The notes under the pieces: generated by a model
The model's input: the letters and a program-made list of their open reading frames with translations, nothing else
Told to the model about the DNA's origin: nothing
Databases searched by the model: none
In this document: piece after piece, positions 50,194-59,104 of the stretch
Position numbering within the stretch: the first letter of the stretch is position 1
How the letters are laid out: every line of letters begins with the position of its first letter
Assembly (NCBI GenBank): GCA_963812965.1
Contig: CAWEXG010000012.1
Span: 1 to 64,000 of the forward strand
Length of the DNA stretch: 64,000 bases
Reading direction: 5' to 3'
Origin: DASXMT01 sp963812965
GTDB lineage: Bacteria > Actinomycetota > Acidimicrobiia > Acidimicrobiales > RAAP-2
Made by a program: the position numbers and the translations under genes

Positions 50194-50406
50194 ATGAGCA
50201 CCGATGGGGCTCGCATCACTCGTGACGACATCGAGGCTCGCTTCCGCGAGCTGAACGGTGACGTCGGAGCCGAGGTCGGGGCGGCGAAGCCGCAATTGCT
50301 GACCGTAGGGGTGACCATCGCCGTCGTCGTGGTGACCATTGCGTTCCTGGCCGGACGCCGTCGTGGTCGCAAACGCTCTGCCGTGGTCGAAGTACGACGG
50401 ATCTGA
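50194..50406 (+). CDS. Small single-helix membrane protein
   Basis: 70 aa with AAGGAGG before ATG 50194. A polar N-terminus (ITRDDIEARFRELNGDVG) resembles a short amphipathic helix; then one membrane helix (LLTVGVTIAVVVVTIAFLAG) and a basic RRRGRKR tail. No named family is recognised. It starts 9 nt after the holin-like gene and sits in the same run. Confidence 0.7.
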   Translation: MSTDGARITRDDIEARFRELNGDVGAEVGAAKPQLLTVGVTIAVVVVTIAFLAGRRRGRKRSAVVEVRRI

Positions 50407-50409
50407 ACC

Positions 50410-50628
50410 GTGGATCGCATCTTCCGACTTGTTATCTCGAAGGGTTTCCGTCGGGGCATGCGTGGAGGTCATCCCCTGTGGTTCGTCGTGGCCGCATCGG
50501 CATGGATGCTCAATCGGGCACGAAAGAACCGTGACGATCTCGTGTACCGGACGCAGCTGCGGCCTGGCGAGGGGCTCGTGATCACGACCGGCGATCCGCG
50601 TGCTTCGTCCAAGAAGTCCGGTGCCTGA
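50410..50628 (+). CDS. Small basic hypothetical protein
   Basis: 72 aa from GTG 50410, 3 nt after the previous stop. One moderately hydrophobic stretch (HPLWFVVAASAWMLNRARK) and a C-terminal EGLVITTGDP. No family is recognised. The spacing to both neighbours shows it belongs to the 49.8-51.5 kb operon. Confidence 0.65.
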   Translation: MDRIFRLVISKGFRRGMRGGHPLWFVVAASAWMLNRARKNRDDLVYRTQLRPGEGLVITTGDPRASSKKSGA

Positions 50629-50633
50629 GCGAC

Positions 50634-51458
50634 GTGAGGGACGACAGCGAGCCTTCGGACAGGTCGCGCCTTTGCGACGGGGAGCGTGTGCTGCTGGTCG
50701 ATGCCAAGGAGCGTCGGTATCTGATCACCCTGCGGGCCGGGGCCACGTTCCACACCCACATCGGCATCGTTGCTCATGACGATCTGATCGGGGCTGCCGA
50801 GGGGTCCACGGTGCTCGGAAGCACGGGGCGACAGTTCCTGGTGGTGCGTCCCACCCTCTCGGATGTGGTGTTGAAGATGCCTCGTGGGGCCCAGGTCATC
50901 TATCCCAAGGACCTGGCTGCCATCCTGGTGTTCGCTGACATTGGGCCTGGCATGCGGGTGCTCGAGGCAGGTGTGGGGTCCGGCGCCCTGTCCATGGCCC
51001 TCCTGCGAGCGGGGGCGGACGTGGTCGGGTACGAGCTACGCGAGGACTTTGCCGATCGGGCTCGTTCGAACGTGCAGGCTTCGGCCGGTGTGAACGCCTC
51101 GTACCGTGTGGAGTTGCGCGACGTCTACCAGGGCATCGACGAGGTTGGTCTCGATCGCGTCGTCCTGGACCTCCCCGAGCCCTGGCGCGTGCTCGTGCAT
51201 GCCGAGAAGGCCATGCGCTCGGGCGGCATCATCTGCGCCTACCTGCCGACGATCAACCAGACGGCTCAGTTTCGCAGTGCTCTGGACGAGAGCTCTTTTG
51301 GACTGGCGGAGACGCTCGAAGTCCTCCATCGGACCTGGCACGTCGAAGCTCGTTCCGTACGTCCCGACCACCGGATGGTGGGGCATACCGGGTTCCTGAC
51401 CACGGCACGACTCCTTGTGCCACCTGACGATCCCGAGGTGGCTAGCCCTGCTCGATGA
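50634..51458 (+). CDS. trmI: tRNA (adenine-58-N1)-methyltransferase
   Basis: A 274-aa SAM-dependent methyltransferase making m1A58 in the T-loop of tRNA. The N-terminal beta-domain is followed by PRGAQVIYPKDLAAILVFADIGPGMRVLEAGVGSGALSMAL (~90-130; the SAM-binding motif is LEAGVGSGALS). Then VVGYELREDFA and the catalytic-region DRVVLDLPEPWRVL. Length and motifs match M. tuberculosis Rv2118c, which also lies close upstream of the proteasomal ATPase gene. Its 3' end overlaps the convergent ferredoxin gene by 17 nt. Confidence 0.94.
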   Translation: MRDDSEPSDRSRLCDGERVLLVDAKERRYLITLRAGATFHTHIGIVAHDDLIGAAEGSTVLGSTGRQFLVVRPTLSDVVLKMPRGAQVIYPKDLAAILVFADIGPGMRVLEAGVGSGALSMALLRAGADVVGYELREDFADRARSNVQASAGVNASYRVELRDVYQGIDEVGLDRVVLDLPEPWRVLVHAEKAMRSGGIICAYLPTINQTAQFRSALDESSFGLAETLEVLHRTWHVEARSVRPDHRMVGHTGFLTTARLLVPPDDPEVASPAR

Positions 51459-51678
51459 AGATGCACTCCCCGGGGCACTCTTCTGATGCCTCGACGACAG
51501 CATCTTCGAGGTCGCCCGGGACTGCGGCTATGCCAGCGGAGCCACCGGGCTCGTTCTTCACGTCGGCGCCCTCTTTCACGTAGGCCAGGCCGTCGTCGAG
51601 CAGTGTGAAGACCGCAGGGGCGATCTCCTCGCAGAGGCCATCGCCGGTACAGAGATCCTGGTCGATCCAGACCTTCAT
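51442..51678 (-). CDS. Small ferredoxin (3Fe-4S/4Fe-4S type)
   Basis: About 78 aa from ATG 51678, with AGGAGAA upstream; the longer frame to 51723 is not needed. MKVWIDQDLCTGDGLCEEIAPAVF gives Cys-x5-Cys, and the C-terminal EASEECPGECIFIE gives the remaining cysteines. This is the pattern of actinobacterial ferredoxins that serve P450s or oxidoreductases. A bulky insert (GADVKNEPGGSAGIA) lies in the middle. In mycobacterial-type genomes a ferredoxin gene lies at the same place between trmI and the proteasomal ATPase gene. Confidence 0.88.
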   Translation of the reverse strand: MKVWIDQDLCTGDGLCEEIAPAVFTLLDDGLAYVKEGADVKNEPGGSAGIAAVPGDLEDAVVEASEECPGECIFIEQG

Positions 51679-52066
51679 CAGTGTCAATTCTCCTACATGC
51701 AAGCTCCCGATGTGGCCGTGCACGACCCACCGGGAGGGCGGTCAACTGGGTCGCGTCCATACTCAAGAACGCGGTCAACCCGACGAGGGCCGACCGACCC
51801 GTCAACTGATGTTACTGCCTCGCTGACCCGAGGTGTCCGTCCTGGGGCTCAGCAGGTCCGAAGAACTCTCGATGCTGCCCGTTGACCGGGAGGGGAGCGA
51901 GCTGCTTCCTGACCAGGAGAGGGGATCGTTCGGACGGATCCCGTTACCGACCTCACCGGGGCAGGTGCGTCACCCGTCTGTACCCCGGTGTAGGGTCGCT
52001 TGAGAGGCTTTAGGAGAGGCAGAGTGGGTCAGTAGAGTCTCCTACCAGGGAGCGAGCACATGCGAG
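51679..52066. other. 388-nt divergent intergenic region (ferredoxin / arc)
   Basis: No ORF is supported here. The ferredoxin ribosome site lies at its left end. On the right a TAGGGT box (51991-51996) probably drives arc with a ~60-nt leader. A weak inverted repeat GGGATC...GATCCC occurs near 51915-51940. The rest shows nothing recognisable. Confidence 0.5.
51991..51996 (+). promoter_or_regulatory. -10 box (TAGGGT) for the proteasome operon
   Basis: TAGGGT is identical to the boxes of dop and tkt, but here lies ~70 nt before the start codon, giving a leadered mRNA. Confidence 0.45.
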
Positions 52067-53848
52067 GTGATTCGAACGGCTGATTTCCGGGAACCGGGGA
52101 ACGAACATCGAGCCAGCAGTGGAGAGGACCTCGACGCACTCGTGTTGCGCGCCCGGGAGGCCGAAGAAGAGGTCATGACGCTCCGGCGTCGGCTTCAGGA
52201 GAGCCCCCGGCGGGTGCAGACCCTCGAGGAGAAGCTGCTTGAGACGAAGGGCCAGCTGGCCCAGGCCGTCTCTCAGAACGAGAAGTTGACGTTCACCCTT
52301 CAGACGGCCAAGGAGCACATCGCCAACCTCCGTGAAGAGGTGGAGAAGCTGACCCAGCCCCCGGCGGCGTACGGCACGTACCTCGGGGCCAACGACGACG
52401 GCACAGTGGACGTGTTCTCCGGAGGACGGAAGATGCGGGTGTCCCTGCATCCGGATATCGAGACCGGTGAGCTTCGTCGAGGTAACGAAGTCGTCCTGAA
52501 CGAGTCTCTCAACGTGGTGCTGGCCCGAGAGGGCGAGGGTTCGGGTGAGGTCGTCGTCCTGAAGGAGACGCTCGAGGACAAGAAGCGCGCCCTGGTGTTC
52601 AGCCGGGCGGACGAGGAGCGGGTGGCAGAGCTGTCCGACGATCTCGTCGGGACGAAGCTCCGTGCCGGCGACACCCTCTCGATGGAGAGCAGTACCGGTC
52701 TGCTCATCGAGAAGCTGCCCCGACCCGAGGTCGAAGAGCTGATCCTCGAAGAGGTGCCCGACGTCACCTACGGCGACGTCGGCGGCCTGGACTCCCAGAT
52801 CGAAGCGATCACCGATGCGGTGGAGCTTCCCTACCTGCATCGGGAGCTCTATGCCGAGCACAAGCTGCCGGCGCCCAAGGGCATCCTGCTGTACGGTCCT
52901 CCCGGGTGCGGCAAGACTCTAATTGCCAAGGCCGTGGCCAACTCACTCGCCAAGAAGGTGGCTCAGGTGACCGGGAACACGAATATCCGCAGCTACTTCT
53001 TGAACATCAAGGGTCCCGAGCTGTTGAACAAGTACGTGGGCGAGACCGAGCGACAGATCCGGTTGGTCTTCCAGCGGGCCCGGGAGAAGTCGGAGGAGGG
53101 TGTCCCGGTCATCGTGTTCTTCGACGAGATGGATTCGCTGTTCCGCACCCGGGGCACGGGGATCAGCTCGGATATGGAGTCGACCATCGTGCCGCAGCTC
53201 CTGGCCGAGATCGACGGCGTCGAGACCCTCCGCGATGTGATCGTGATCGGCGCGTCCAATCGGGAGGATCTCATCGACCCGGCCATTCTCCGTCCTGGAC
53301 GTCTCGATGTGAAGATTCGTATCGAACGTCCGAACGAGGCCGCCGCCGTCCAGATCTTCTCCCGTTACCTCACCCCTGATCTGCCGCTCGATGCCGACGA
53401 GGTCCGGATCGAGGGTGGCGGCGACCCGGCCAAGGCGACACAGGCCATCATCGAGACCACGGTCGGCCGAGATGTACCGGAACGACGAGCGAGAACCGCT
53501 TTCCTCGAGGTCACGTACCAGAACGGCGACAAGGAGATCCTGTACTACCGGGACTTCGCGTCGGGGGCCATGATCGAGAACATCGTGCGGCGAGCCAAGA
53601 AGCTGGCCATTAAACGGACCATCGCCGGCGAAGGGCGGGGGATCAGGGTCGACGATCTGTTGGAGTCGCTTCGTCAGGAGTACAAGGAGAACGAGGATCT
53701 CCCCAACACCACCAATCCCGACGACTGGGCGAAGATCTCCGGGAAGAAGGGTGAGCGGATCGTCTACATCCGCACGCTGATCAGCGAGGATCGAGAGACA
53801 AAGGGGGGACGGTCCATCGAGAGGGTCGGGACCGGCCAGTATCTTTGA
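52067..53848 (+). CDS. arc: Proteasome-activating AAA ATPase ARC/Mpa
   Basis: A 593-aa hexameric unfoldase that feeds pupylated proteins to the 20S proteasome. An N-terminal coiled coil (~25-95) binds Pup. Two OB-fold interdomains (~100-230) follow, then the AAA module: Walker A GPPGCGKT (~285), Walker B VIVFFDEMDS, and GASNREDLIDPAILRPGRLD. The C-terminus is GQYL, the proteasome-docking motif. GTG 52067 is used here; an out-of-frame ATG at 52060 (8 codons including the stop) has better spacing to GGGAG and may act as a leader. It is followed by dop, pup, prcB, prcA and pafA. Confidence 0.96.
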   Translation: MIRTADFREPGNEHRASSGEDLDALVLRAREAEEEVMTLRRRLQESPRRVQTLEEKLLETKGQLAQAVSQNEKLTFTLQTAKEHIANLREEVEKLTQPPAAYGTYLGANDDGTVDVFSGGRKMRVSLHPDIETGELRRGNEVVLNESLNVVLAREGEGSGEVVVLKETLEDKKRALVFSRADEERVAELSDDLVGTKLRAGDTLSMESSTGLLIEKLPRPEVEELILEEVPDVTYGDVGGLDSQIEAITDAVELPYLHRELYAEHKLPAPKGILLYGPPGCGKTLIAKAVANSLAKKVAQVTGNTNIRSYFLNIKGPELLNKYVGETERQIRLVFQRAREKSEEGVPVIVFFDEMDSLFRTRGTGISSDMESTIVPQLLAEIDGVETLRDVIVIGASNREDLIDPAILRPGRLDVKIRIERPNEAAAVQIFSRYLTPDLPLDADEVRIEGGGDPAKATQAIIETTVGRDVPERRARTAFLEVTYQNGDKEILYYRDFASGAMIENIVRRAKKLAIKRTIAGEGRGIRVDDLLESLRQEYKENEDLPNTTNPDDWAKISGKKGERIVYIRTLISEDRETKGGRSIERVGTGQYL

Positions 53849-53915
53849 GCCTGTGTGGAATCGTTGTTCCTCGCAGTCGTCGACGGGGGTGTGCGTGATG
53901 ATGTTCGCTCCAGGA

Positions 53916-53921
53916 TAGGGT
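53916..53921 (+). promoter_or_regulatory. -10 box (TAGGGT) for dop
   Basis: TAGGGT ends 7 nt before GTG 53929, so dop can be transcribed separately as a leaderless message. Confidence 0.6.
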
Positions 53922-53928
53922 CGGCTTC

Positions 53929-55422
53929 GTGGCCATTCCCAAGGTCTGCGGAATCGAGACTGAGTACGGCATTCACGTGTCGAACGGTGATCCCAATCCG
54001 ATCGCCGCATCGTCGGTACTGGTCAACGCCTACGCCCAGGAAGTGGCCCGGCAGCAGATCGGTTGGGACTTCGAGGACGAGTCTCCCGGCAATGACGCCC
54101 GAGGGGAAGCGGGCGAGGGTTCGATGCCTCCACAGATCGAGACCCACCTGGTCAATACCGTGCTCACCAACGGTGCCCGTTACTACGTCGACCATGCCCA
54201 TCCCGAGTTCTCGACACCCGAGTGCGCTGACGCTCTCGAGTGCGTGCTCTACGACCGGGTGGGCGAGCTCGTCCTGCAGCGTTCGATGGAGGCCGCCGAC
54301 CGGACGGTGAACGATGGACGGCGCCTGGTCGTCTATAAGAACAACTCCGACGGCAAGGGAAACTCCTACGGAGCCCACGAGAACTATCTGATGGACCGGG
54401 CAACGCCGTTCTCCCGCATCGTCGGGTCGGTCATACCTCACTTCGTGACCCGCCAGATCTACTGTGGATCGGGCAAGGTCGGCACAGAGACCACGACGTA
54501 CGACGGTATGGCGGTGGAGTTCCAGATCTCCCAACGCGCCGAGTTCTTCGAGGAGCAGGTCGGCCTGGAGACGACGCTCAAGCGGCCGTTGGTGAACACC
54601 AGGGACGAGCCTCACGCCGACCCTCATCGGTACCGCCGGCTCCATGTGATCGTGGGCGACGCCAACCTGGCCGAAGTAGCCACGTTCCTGAAGGTGGGCA
54701 CCACCTCGTTGGTCCTGGCCATGATCGAGGACGACTTCACCGGAAGCCGCGACCTGACCTTCGCCGACCCTGTCCGGGCCATACACACCATCTCTTGCGA
54801 CCGAACCCTGTCTCGGCCGATCGAGATGGCCGACGGCTCCACTGCGACCGCTCTGGCCGTTCAGTGGGAGCTGTTCTCGTTGGCTCGCAAGTATGCCGAC
54901 GACCGCGGTTTGGAATGCATGGTCGACGTCGAGGTGGGTGAGGCGGTGCTGAAACGATGGGAGAGGGTGCTCAACGGTTTGGAGACCGATCCGATGTCTC
55001 TCTCCCACCAGCTGGATTGGGTGGCGAAGCTCCAGCTGCTCGAGGCCTACCGGGAGCGACATGGGTGCTTGTGGTCCGACCACCGAATGGCCGCCATGGA
55101 CCTGCAGTATCACGACCTTCGCCCGGAACGTTCTCTCTTCGCCCGGCTCGATATGGAGCGGTTGGTCACGGACGAGGAGGTGGCTGCGGCAGTCGTCGAG
55201 CCACCTCGTAGAACTCGTGCCTGGTTTCGTGGCCAGTGCCTGAGCCGTTTCCCCACCGAGGTGGTCACCGCCAACTGGGACTCGTTGGTATTCGACCTCG
55301 GCACGGACCCGTTGCGGCGCGTCCCTATGATGGACCCCCTGCGTGGTACCGCCGAGCATGTGGAGGAGCTGTTGCAGGAAAGTACGAGCGCTTCCGAGCT
55401 GTTGGATCGGTTGAGCCGTTGA
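53929..55422 (+). CDS. dop: Depupylase/Pup deamidase Dop
   Basis: 497 aa, related to glutamine synthetase and PafA. The ATP-site start is VCGIETEYGIHVSNGD, followed after ~25 residues by the Dop-loop segment (DFEDESPGNDARGE) that PafA lacks. HPEFSTPECADALECVLYD, NNSDGKGNSYGAHENYLMDR and the RLHVIVGDANLAEVATFLKVGTTSLVL block are conserved. It removes Pup from substrates. Because Pup here already ends in Glu, its deamidase function would not be needed. GTG 53929 is leaderless. Confidence 0.95.
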   Translation: MAIPKVCGIETEYGIHVSNGDPNPIAASSVLVNAYAQEVARQQIGWDFEDESPGNDARGEAGEGSMPPQIETHLVNTVLTNGARYYVDHAHPEFSTPECADALECVLYDRVGELVLQRSMEAADRTVNDGRRLVVYKNNSDGKGNSYGAHENYLMDRATPFSRIVGSVIPHFVTRQIYCGSGKVGTETTTYDGMAVEFQISQRAEFFEEQVGLETTLKRPLVNTRDEPHADPHRYRRLHVIVGDANLAEVATFLKVGTTSLVLAMIEDDFTGSRDLTFADPVRAIHTISCDRTLSRPIEMADGSTATALAVQWELFSLARKYADDRGLECMVDVEVGEAVLKRWERVLNGLETDPMSLSHQLDWVAKLQLLEAYRERHGCLWSDHRMAAMDLQYHDLRPERSLFARLDMERLVTDEEVAAAVVEPPRRTRAWFRGQCLSRFPTEVVTANWDSLVFDLGTDPLRRVPMMDPLRGTAEHVEELLQESTSASELLDRLSR

Positions 55423-55435
55423 GAGAGGTGAGGCT

Positions 55436-55633
55436 ATGGCTGAACGCGAACTGAAGAAGAAGACGAGCACGACCGAGCGGACCGCAGAGGAGGTCGAGGA
55501 GGTTCCTCCGGTTTCGGCCAAGGGCGAGAAGCTGAAGGCCGAGCTCGACGATCTGCTCGACGAGATCGACGAGGTCCTCGAGGACAACGCCGAGGAGTTC
55601 GTCCGGAACTATGTGCAGAAGGGCGGCGAGTAA
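55436..55633 (+). CDS. pup: Prokaryotic ubiquitin-like protein Pup
   Basis: 65 aa, acidic and mostly disordered, with the helical binding region LKAELDDLLDEIDEVLEDNAEEFVRNYVQKGGE. It ends in Gly-Gly-Glu, so PafA can conjugate it without prior deamidation; mycobacterial Pup ends in Gly-Gly-Gln. ATG 55436 has GAGGTGAGG upstream and lies 13 nt after dop. Confidence 0.97.
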   Translation: MAERELKKKTSTTERTAEEVEEVPPVSAKGEKLKAELDDLLDEIDEVLEDNAEEFVRNYVQKGGE

Positions 55634-55638
55634 CCGAC

Positions 55639-56451
55639 GTGCCCTTACCGCTCTTCAGTCCCACGGACGATCCTGGACCCGATTTTGCCGGTCTGGTCCG
55701 TCGCATGAACATCTCGCCCCCGGCGGGCTTGTCCGGTGTTGCCTCCACCGGCCCCGGGCCGGGAGACATCAGGCATGGGACCACGGTGGTGGCGCTTCGG
55801 TTTGCCGATGGCGTGGTCATGGCGGGCGACCGCCGGGCGACCGAAGGGCACTCCATCGCCCATCGGGCCATGGAGAAGGTCTTTCCGGCAGATAGGTTCT
55901 CCGCTGTGGCCATCGCCGGCGCGGCTGGCCCGGCGGTGGAGATGGTCCGGTTGTTCCAGACCCAGCTCGAGCACTACGAGAAGGTCGAGGGTGTCGTGCT
56001 CAGCCTCGAGGGAAAGGCCAACCAGCTGGGGCAGATGGTGCGGGACAACCTCGCCATGGCCCTGCAGGGTCTTGCTGTCGTGCCGCTCTTCGCTGGGTAC
56101 GACCTGGCTCGGGGAACGGGCCGCATCTTCAACTACGACGTCACTGGCGGTCACTACGAAGAGACCGAGCACAGCGCGACCGGTTCCGGCGGCCGGGACG
56201 CCCGCACCACCATAAAGCTCGGCTATCGGACGGGATTGAGCCGTGATGCCGCCGTAGAGCTGGCCATCGAGGCTCTCTACGAGGCGGCGGACGAGGACTC
56301 TGCCACCGGCGGTCCTGATGTCGTCCGGGGGATCTACCCTCTGGTGGCGACGGTTACCGCTGGTGGCTTCCAAGCGGTCACCGATGAGGAGGTGGCCGAG
56401 CGGTTCGCCACATTGATCGAGCGCCGGCAAACAGAAGGGCGTCAGCCATGA
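55639..56451 (+). CDS. prcB: 20S proteasome beta subunit
   Basis: 270 aa, with a propeptide of ~46 residues ending in DIRHG before the catalytic threonine of TTVVALRFADGVVMAGDRRATEG. Autocleavage there exposes the nucleophile. The Asp and Lys that support it (DRRA, MEKVF) are in place. GYDLARGTGRIFNYDVTGGHYEE and GIYPLVATVTAGGF are family segments. GTG 55639 lies 5 nt after pup; its stop overlaps prcA (ATGA). Confidence 0.96.
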   Translation: MPLPLFSPTDDPGPDFAGLVRRMNISPPAGLSGVASTGPGPGDIRHGTTVVALRFADGVVMAGDRRATEGHSIAHRAMEKVFPADRFSAVAIAGAAGPAVEMVRLFQTQLEHYEKVEGVVLSLEGKANQLGQMVRDNLAMALQGLAVVPLFAGYDLARGTGRIFNYDVTGGHYEETEHSATGSGGRDARTTIKLGYRTGLSRDAAVELAIEALYEAADEDSATGGPDVVRGIYPLVATVTAGGFQAVTDEEVAERFATLIERRQTEGRQP

Positions 56452-57125
56452 CCATGCCCTACTACGTGGCCCCGGAGCAGGTGATGAAGGACCGGGCCGA
56501 GTACGCCCAGAAGGGGATCGCCAGGGGGCGATCTCTGGTGGCAACCGTGTACGACCAGGGCATTCTCGTTGTCGCCGAGAACCCGTCCCGGTCGCTCCAC
56601 AAGATCAGCGAGATCTACGATCGCATCGCCTTCGCCGGGGTGGGCAAGTACAACGAGTTCGACCAGCTGCGGGTGTCCGGCATCCGTCACGCCGATACCA
56701 AGGGGTACGCCTACAGCCGGGAGGACGTGGACGCCCGGTCACTGGCCAATCTGTACGCCCAGTACTTGGGGCAGGTGTTCACCCATGAGATGAAGCCGCT
56801 CGAAGTGGAGATCCTCGTGGCCGAGCTGGGGACCGGTCTCCGGCCCAATCAGCTCTACCACATTGCCTACGAGGGAACGATCACCGACGAGGACCGGTAC
56901 GCGGTGTTGGGTGGGGAGACCGAGGCCATCGCCGAACGACTGGAGGCAGCCTGGCGATCGGACTGGCCGCTCGGCGACGCCCTCAGGGGCGCGGTGACGG
57001 CGCTGGCTGGTCCGGACAGAACACTGCGTGGGGGTGATCTGGAGGCTGCTGCGCTCACCGGTGGCAACGGGCGCCGGGCTTTCGTGCGGCTGGCCGAGGA
57101 CGAGCTCGACGCCCTGTTGTCCTGA
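56448..57125 (+). CDS. prcA: 20S proteasome alpha subunit
   Basis: A 225-aa ring-forming, non-catalytic subunit. It begins MTMPYYVAPEQVMKDRAEYAQKGIARGRS, the N-terminal gate region, then NPSRSLHKISEIYDRIAFAGVGKYNEFDQLR. No threonine nucleophile is present, as expected. Its start overlaps prcB by four bases, which helps balanced synthesis. Confidence 0.96.
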   Translation: MTMPYYVAPEQVMKDRAEYAQKGIARGRSLVATVYDQGILVVAENPSRSLHKISEIYDRIAFAGVGKYNEFDQLRVSGIRHADTKGYAYSREDVDARSLANLYAQYLGQVFTHEMKPLEVEILVAELGTGLRPNQLYHIAYEGTITDEDRYAVLGGETEAIAERLEAAWRSDWPLGDALRGAVTALAGPDRTLRGGDLEAAALTGGNGRRAFVRLAEDELDALLS

Positions 57126-57163
57126 TCGGGGGAGCATGCGCTGATGCCGGCACGTCCTGCCGG

Positions 57164-57169
57164 TACCGT
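57164..57169 (+). promoter_or_regulatory. -10 box (TACCGT) for pafA
   Basis: TACCGT ends 7 nt before ATG 57177, marking that ATG rather than the upstream in-frame codon at 57144. Confidence 0.6.
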
Positions 57170-57176
57170 GAAGGCT

Positions 57177-58535
57177 ATGGACCGTCGCATCTTCGGCCTG
57201 GAGAACGAGTACGGGGTTACCTGTACCCTCCGCGGCCAGCGACGGCTCAGCCCGGACGAAGTCGCTCGCTACCTCTTTCGACGGGTGGTGAGCTGGGGGC
57301 GTTCGTCCAATGTCTTTCTCGAGAACGGAGCCAGGCTCTACCTCGATGTGGGTAGCCACCCGGAGTATGCCACTCCCGAGTGCGACGACATCGGCGAGCT
57401 GGTTGTCCACGACAAGGCAGGGGAGTGGATCCTGTCGCAACTGGTCGAGGGGGCGGAAGCTCGCTTGCGGGAGGAGGGGATCCGAGGCGATGTCTACCTG
57501 TTCAAGAACAACACGGATTCAGCAGGCAATTCGTACGGCTGCCACGAGAACTATCTGACCAGCCGACGGGACGAATTCTCGCACTACACCGAGGTGCTCA
57601 TCCCGTTCCTTGTCAGCCGTCAGATCTACGCGGGGGCGGGCAAAGTGCTTCAGACCGCCCGAGGTGCGGTGTACTGCCTGAGCCAGCGGGCCGAGCACAT
57701 CTGGGAGGGCGTCTCTTCGGCCACGACCCGAAGCCGACCGATCATCAACACACGGGACGAACCCCACGCCGACGCAGAGAAGTACCGCCGACTCCACGTC
57801 ATCGTGGGTGACTCCAACATGAGCGAGTACGCGACGTTCTTGAAAGTAGGGGCGACCAGCATCCTGTTGCGGATGCTCGAGGATCCCTCTATCGTGTTGC
57901 GGGACCTCACCTTGGAGAACCCGATCCGGGCCATTCGGGAGATCAGCCACGACGTCACCTGTCAGCGAACGGTGCGATTGGCCAATGGACGCGAGATGAG
58001 CGCACTCGACATCCAGTCCGCGTACCTGCAGCGAGCGCTCAAGTACCGGGACCAACAGGGACTCTCGCCGCAGGAGGACCGTGCTCTCGACATGTGGGAG
58101 CACTGCCTCAAAGGCCTGGAGTCCGACCCGCTCAGCCTGCACCGTGAGTGCGATTGGGTGGCCAAATACCGCCTGGTCGACCAGTACCGAGCCCGACACG
58201 ATCTGCCCCTCAGCAGCCCGAAGGTGGCCCTGCTCGATCTGCAGTACCACGACGTCGATCGCAAGCGCGGTCTGTACTACCGGCTGCAGCAGCACGATCA
58301 GCTCGACCGGATCTGCCAGGACAGCGATATCGTGACGGCCATCTCGACTCCTCCGCAGACGACACGGGCGCGACTGCGTGGCGAGTTCGTCCGCCGGGCC
58401 AAGGAGCGTCGTCGAGACTTCACCGTCGACTGGGTCCACCTGAAGCTCAACGACCAGGCACAGCGAACCGTTCTCCTGAAGGACCCGTTCAAGGCCAAGG
58501 ACGAGCGTGTGGAGAAGCTGATCGCCGGTCTGTAG
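57177..58535 (+). CDS. pafA: Pup-protein ligase PafA
   Basis: A 452-aa ligase that joins the C-terminal Glu of Pup to substrate lysines using ATP. It begins MDRRIFGLENEYGVTCTLRG with no Dop loop, then NVFLENGARLYLDVGSHPEYATPECDD, FKNNTDSAGNSYGCHENYLTS, RLHVIVGDSNMSEYATFLKVGATSILL and HDVDRKRGLYYRLQ. The catalytic Asp lies in the LYLDVGSHPE block. It closes the Pup operon and is followed by tatA. Confidence 0.96.
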   Translation: MDRRIFGLENEYGVTCTLRGQRRLSPDEVARYLFRRVVSWGRSSNVFLENGARLYLDVGSHPEYATPECDDIGELVVHDKAGEWILSQLVEGAEARLREEGIRGDVYLFKNNTDSAGNSYGCHENYLTSRRDEFSHYTEVLIPFLVSRQIYAGAGKVLQTARGAVYCLSQRAEHIWEGVSSATTRSRPIINTRDEPHADAEKYRRLHVIVGDSNMSEYATFLKVGATSILLRMLEDPSIVLRDLTLENPIRAIREISHDVTCQRTVRLANGREMSALDIQSAYLQRALKYRDQQGLSPQEDRALDMWEHCLKGLESDPLSLHRECDWVAKYRLVDQYRARHDLPLSSPKVALLDLQYHDVDRKRGLYYRLQQHDQLDRICQDSDIVTAISTPPQTTRARLRGEFVRRAKERRRDFTVDWVHLKLNDQAQRTVLLKDPFKAKDERVEKLIAGL

Positions 58536-58580
58536 CGACCGACGTTCTGCCGGCGATCGTCCCTGTTCCGGGGTCCCCGG

Positions 58581-58586
58581 TACACT
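58581..58586 (+). promoter_or_regulatory. -10 box (TACACT) for tatA-tatC
   Basis: TACACT ends 8 nt before GTG 58595 but only 2 nt before ATG 58589, so GTG is the better leaderless start. Confidence 0.55.
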
Positions 58587-58594
58587 CAATGACT

Positions 58595-59065
58595 GTGCCC
58601 TTCCTCAGCCCGGCGAAGTTGCTGGTCATCCTGGTGGTGGCGCTCGTGGTGCTCGGACCGGACAAGCTTCCACAGGTGGCCAGGCAGGTCGGTGGCCTCT
58701 GGGGCGACTTCAAGAAATTCCGCTCGCGTCTCGAGTCCGACGTGCGGGGCACCTTTCCCGAGCTTCCTTCCACCGATCGGATCGCTCATGCAGTTCGATC
58801 ACCACTGTCGTTCTTGGACGATCTGGCCAGCAGCGGGTCGACCGAGAACGTCGCCACGGGCGTGACATCCAACACGGTTGACGGTGTCGAAACAACAGTC
58901 GAGACAACAGTCGAGCCCGATGGAACGGCCCAACCCTCATCAGGGGAGAACCAGCCTGTCGGAACGGTTCGAACGACTGCTCCGGCTGTCTCGATAGCCC
59001 AGCCCGGTGGCGTCAGTCATGAGGTTCGTGGTGCCGCGGTTCTTGACGACCCCGGCATGAACTGA
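58595..59065 (+). CDS. tatA: Twin-arginine translocase subunit TatA/TatB-like
   Basis: About 156 aa. One N-terminal membrane helix (AKLLVILVVALVVLGPDKLPQ) with the hinge GPDKLP is followed by an amphipathic helix (VARQVGGLWGDFKKFRSRLESDV). The remaining ~90 residues are Thr/Glu/Val-rich and probably disordered. FGP is replaced by LGP, and the length and GPDKLP resemble TatB, so it may serve as TatB or as the single TatA-type partner. It precedes tatC by 39 nt. Confidence 0.85.
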   Translation: MPFLSPAKLLVILVVALVVLGPDKLPQVARQVGGLWGDFKKFRSRLESDVRGTFPELPSTDRIAHAVRSPLSFLDDLASSGSTENVATGVTSNTVDGVETTVETTVEPDGTAQPSSGENQPVGTVRTTAPAVSIAQPGGVSHEVRGAAVLDDPGMN

Positions 59066-59104
59066 CCTGCCCTCACCGGACGACGGGACAAGGACACAAG
59101 GGTC

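Noticed and set aside
53764..55587. 607-codon minus-strand ORF opposite dop
   Set aside because: Antisense shadow with no motif and low-complexity ends; dop is clearly the real gene.
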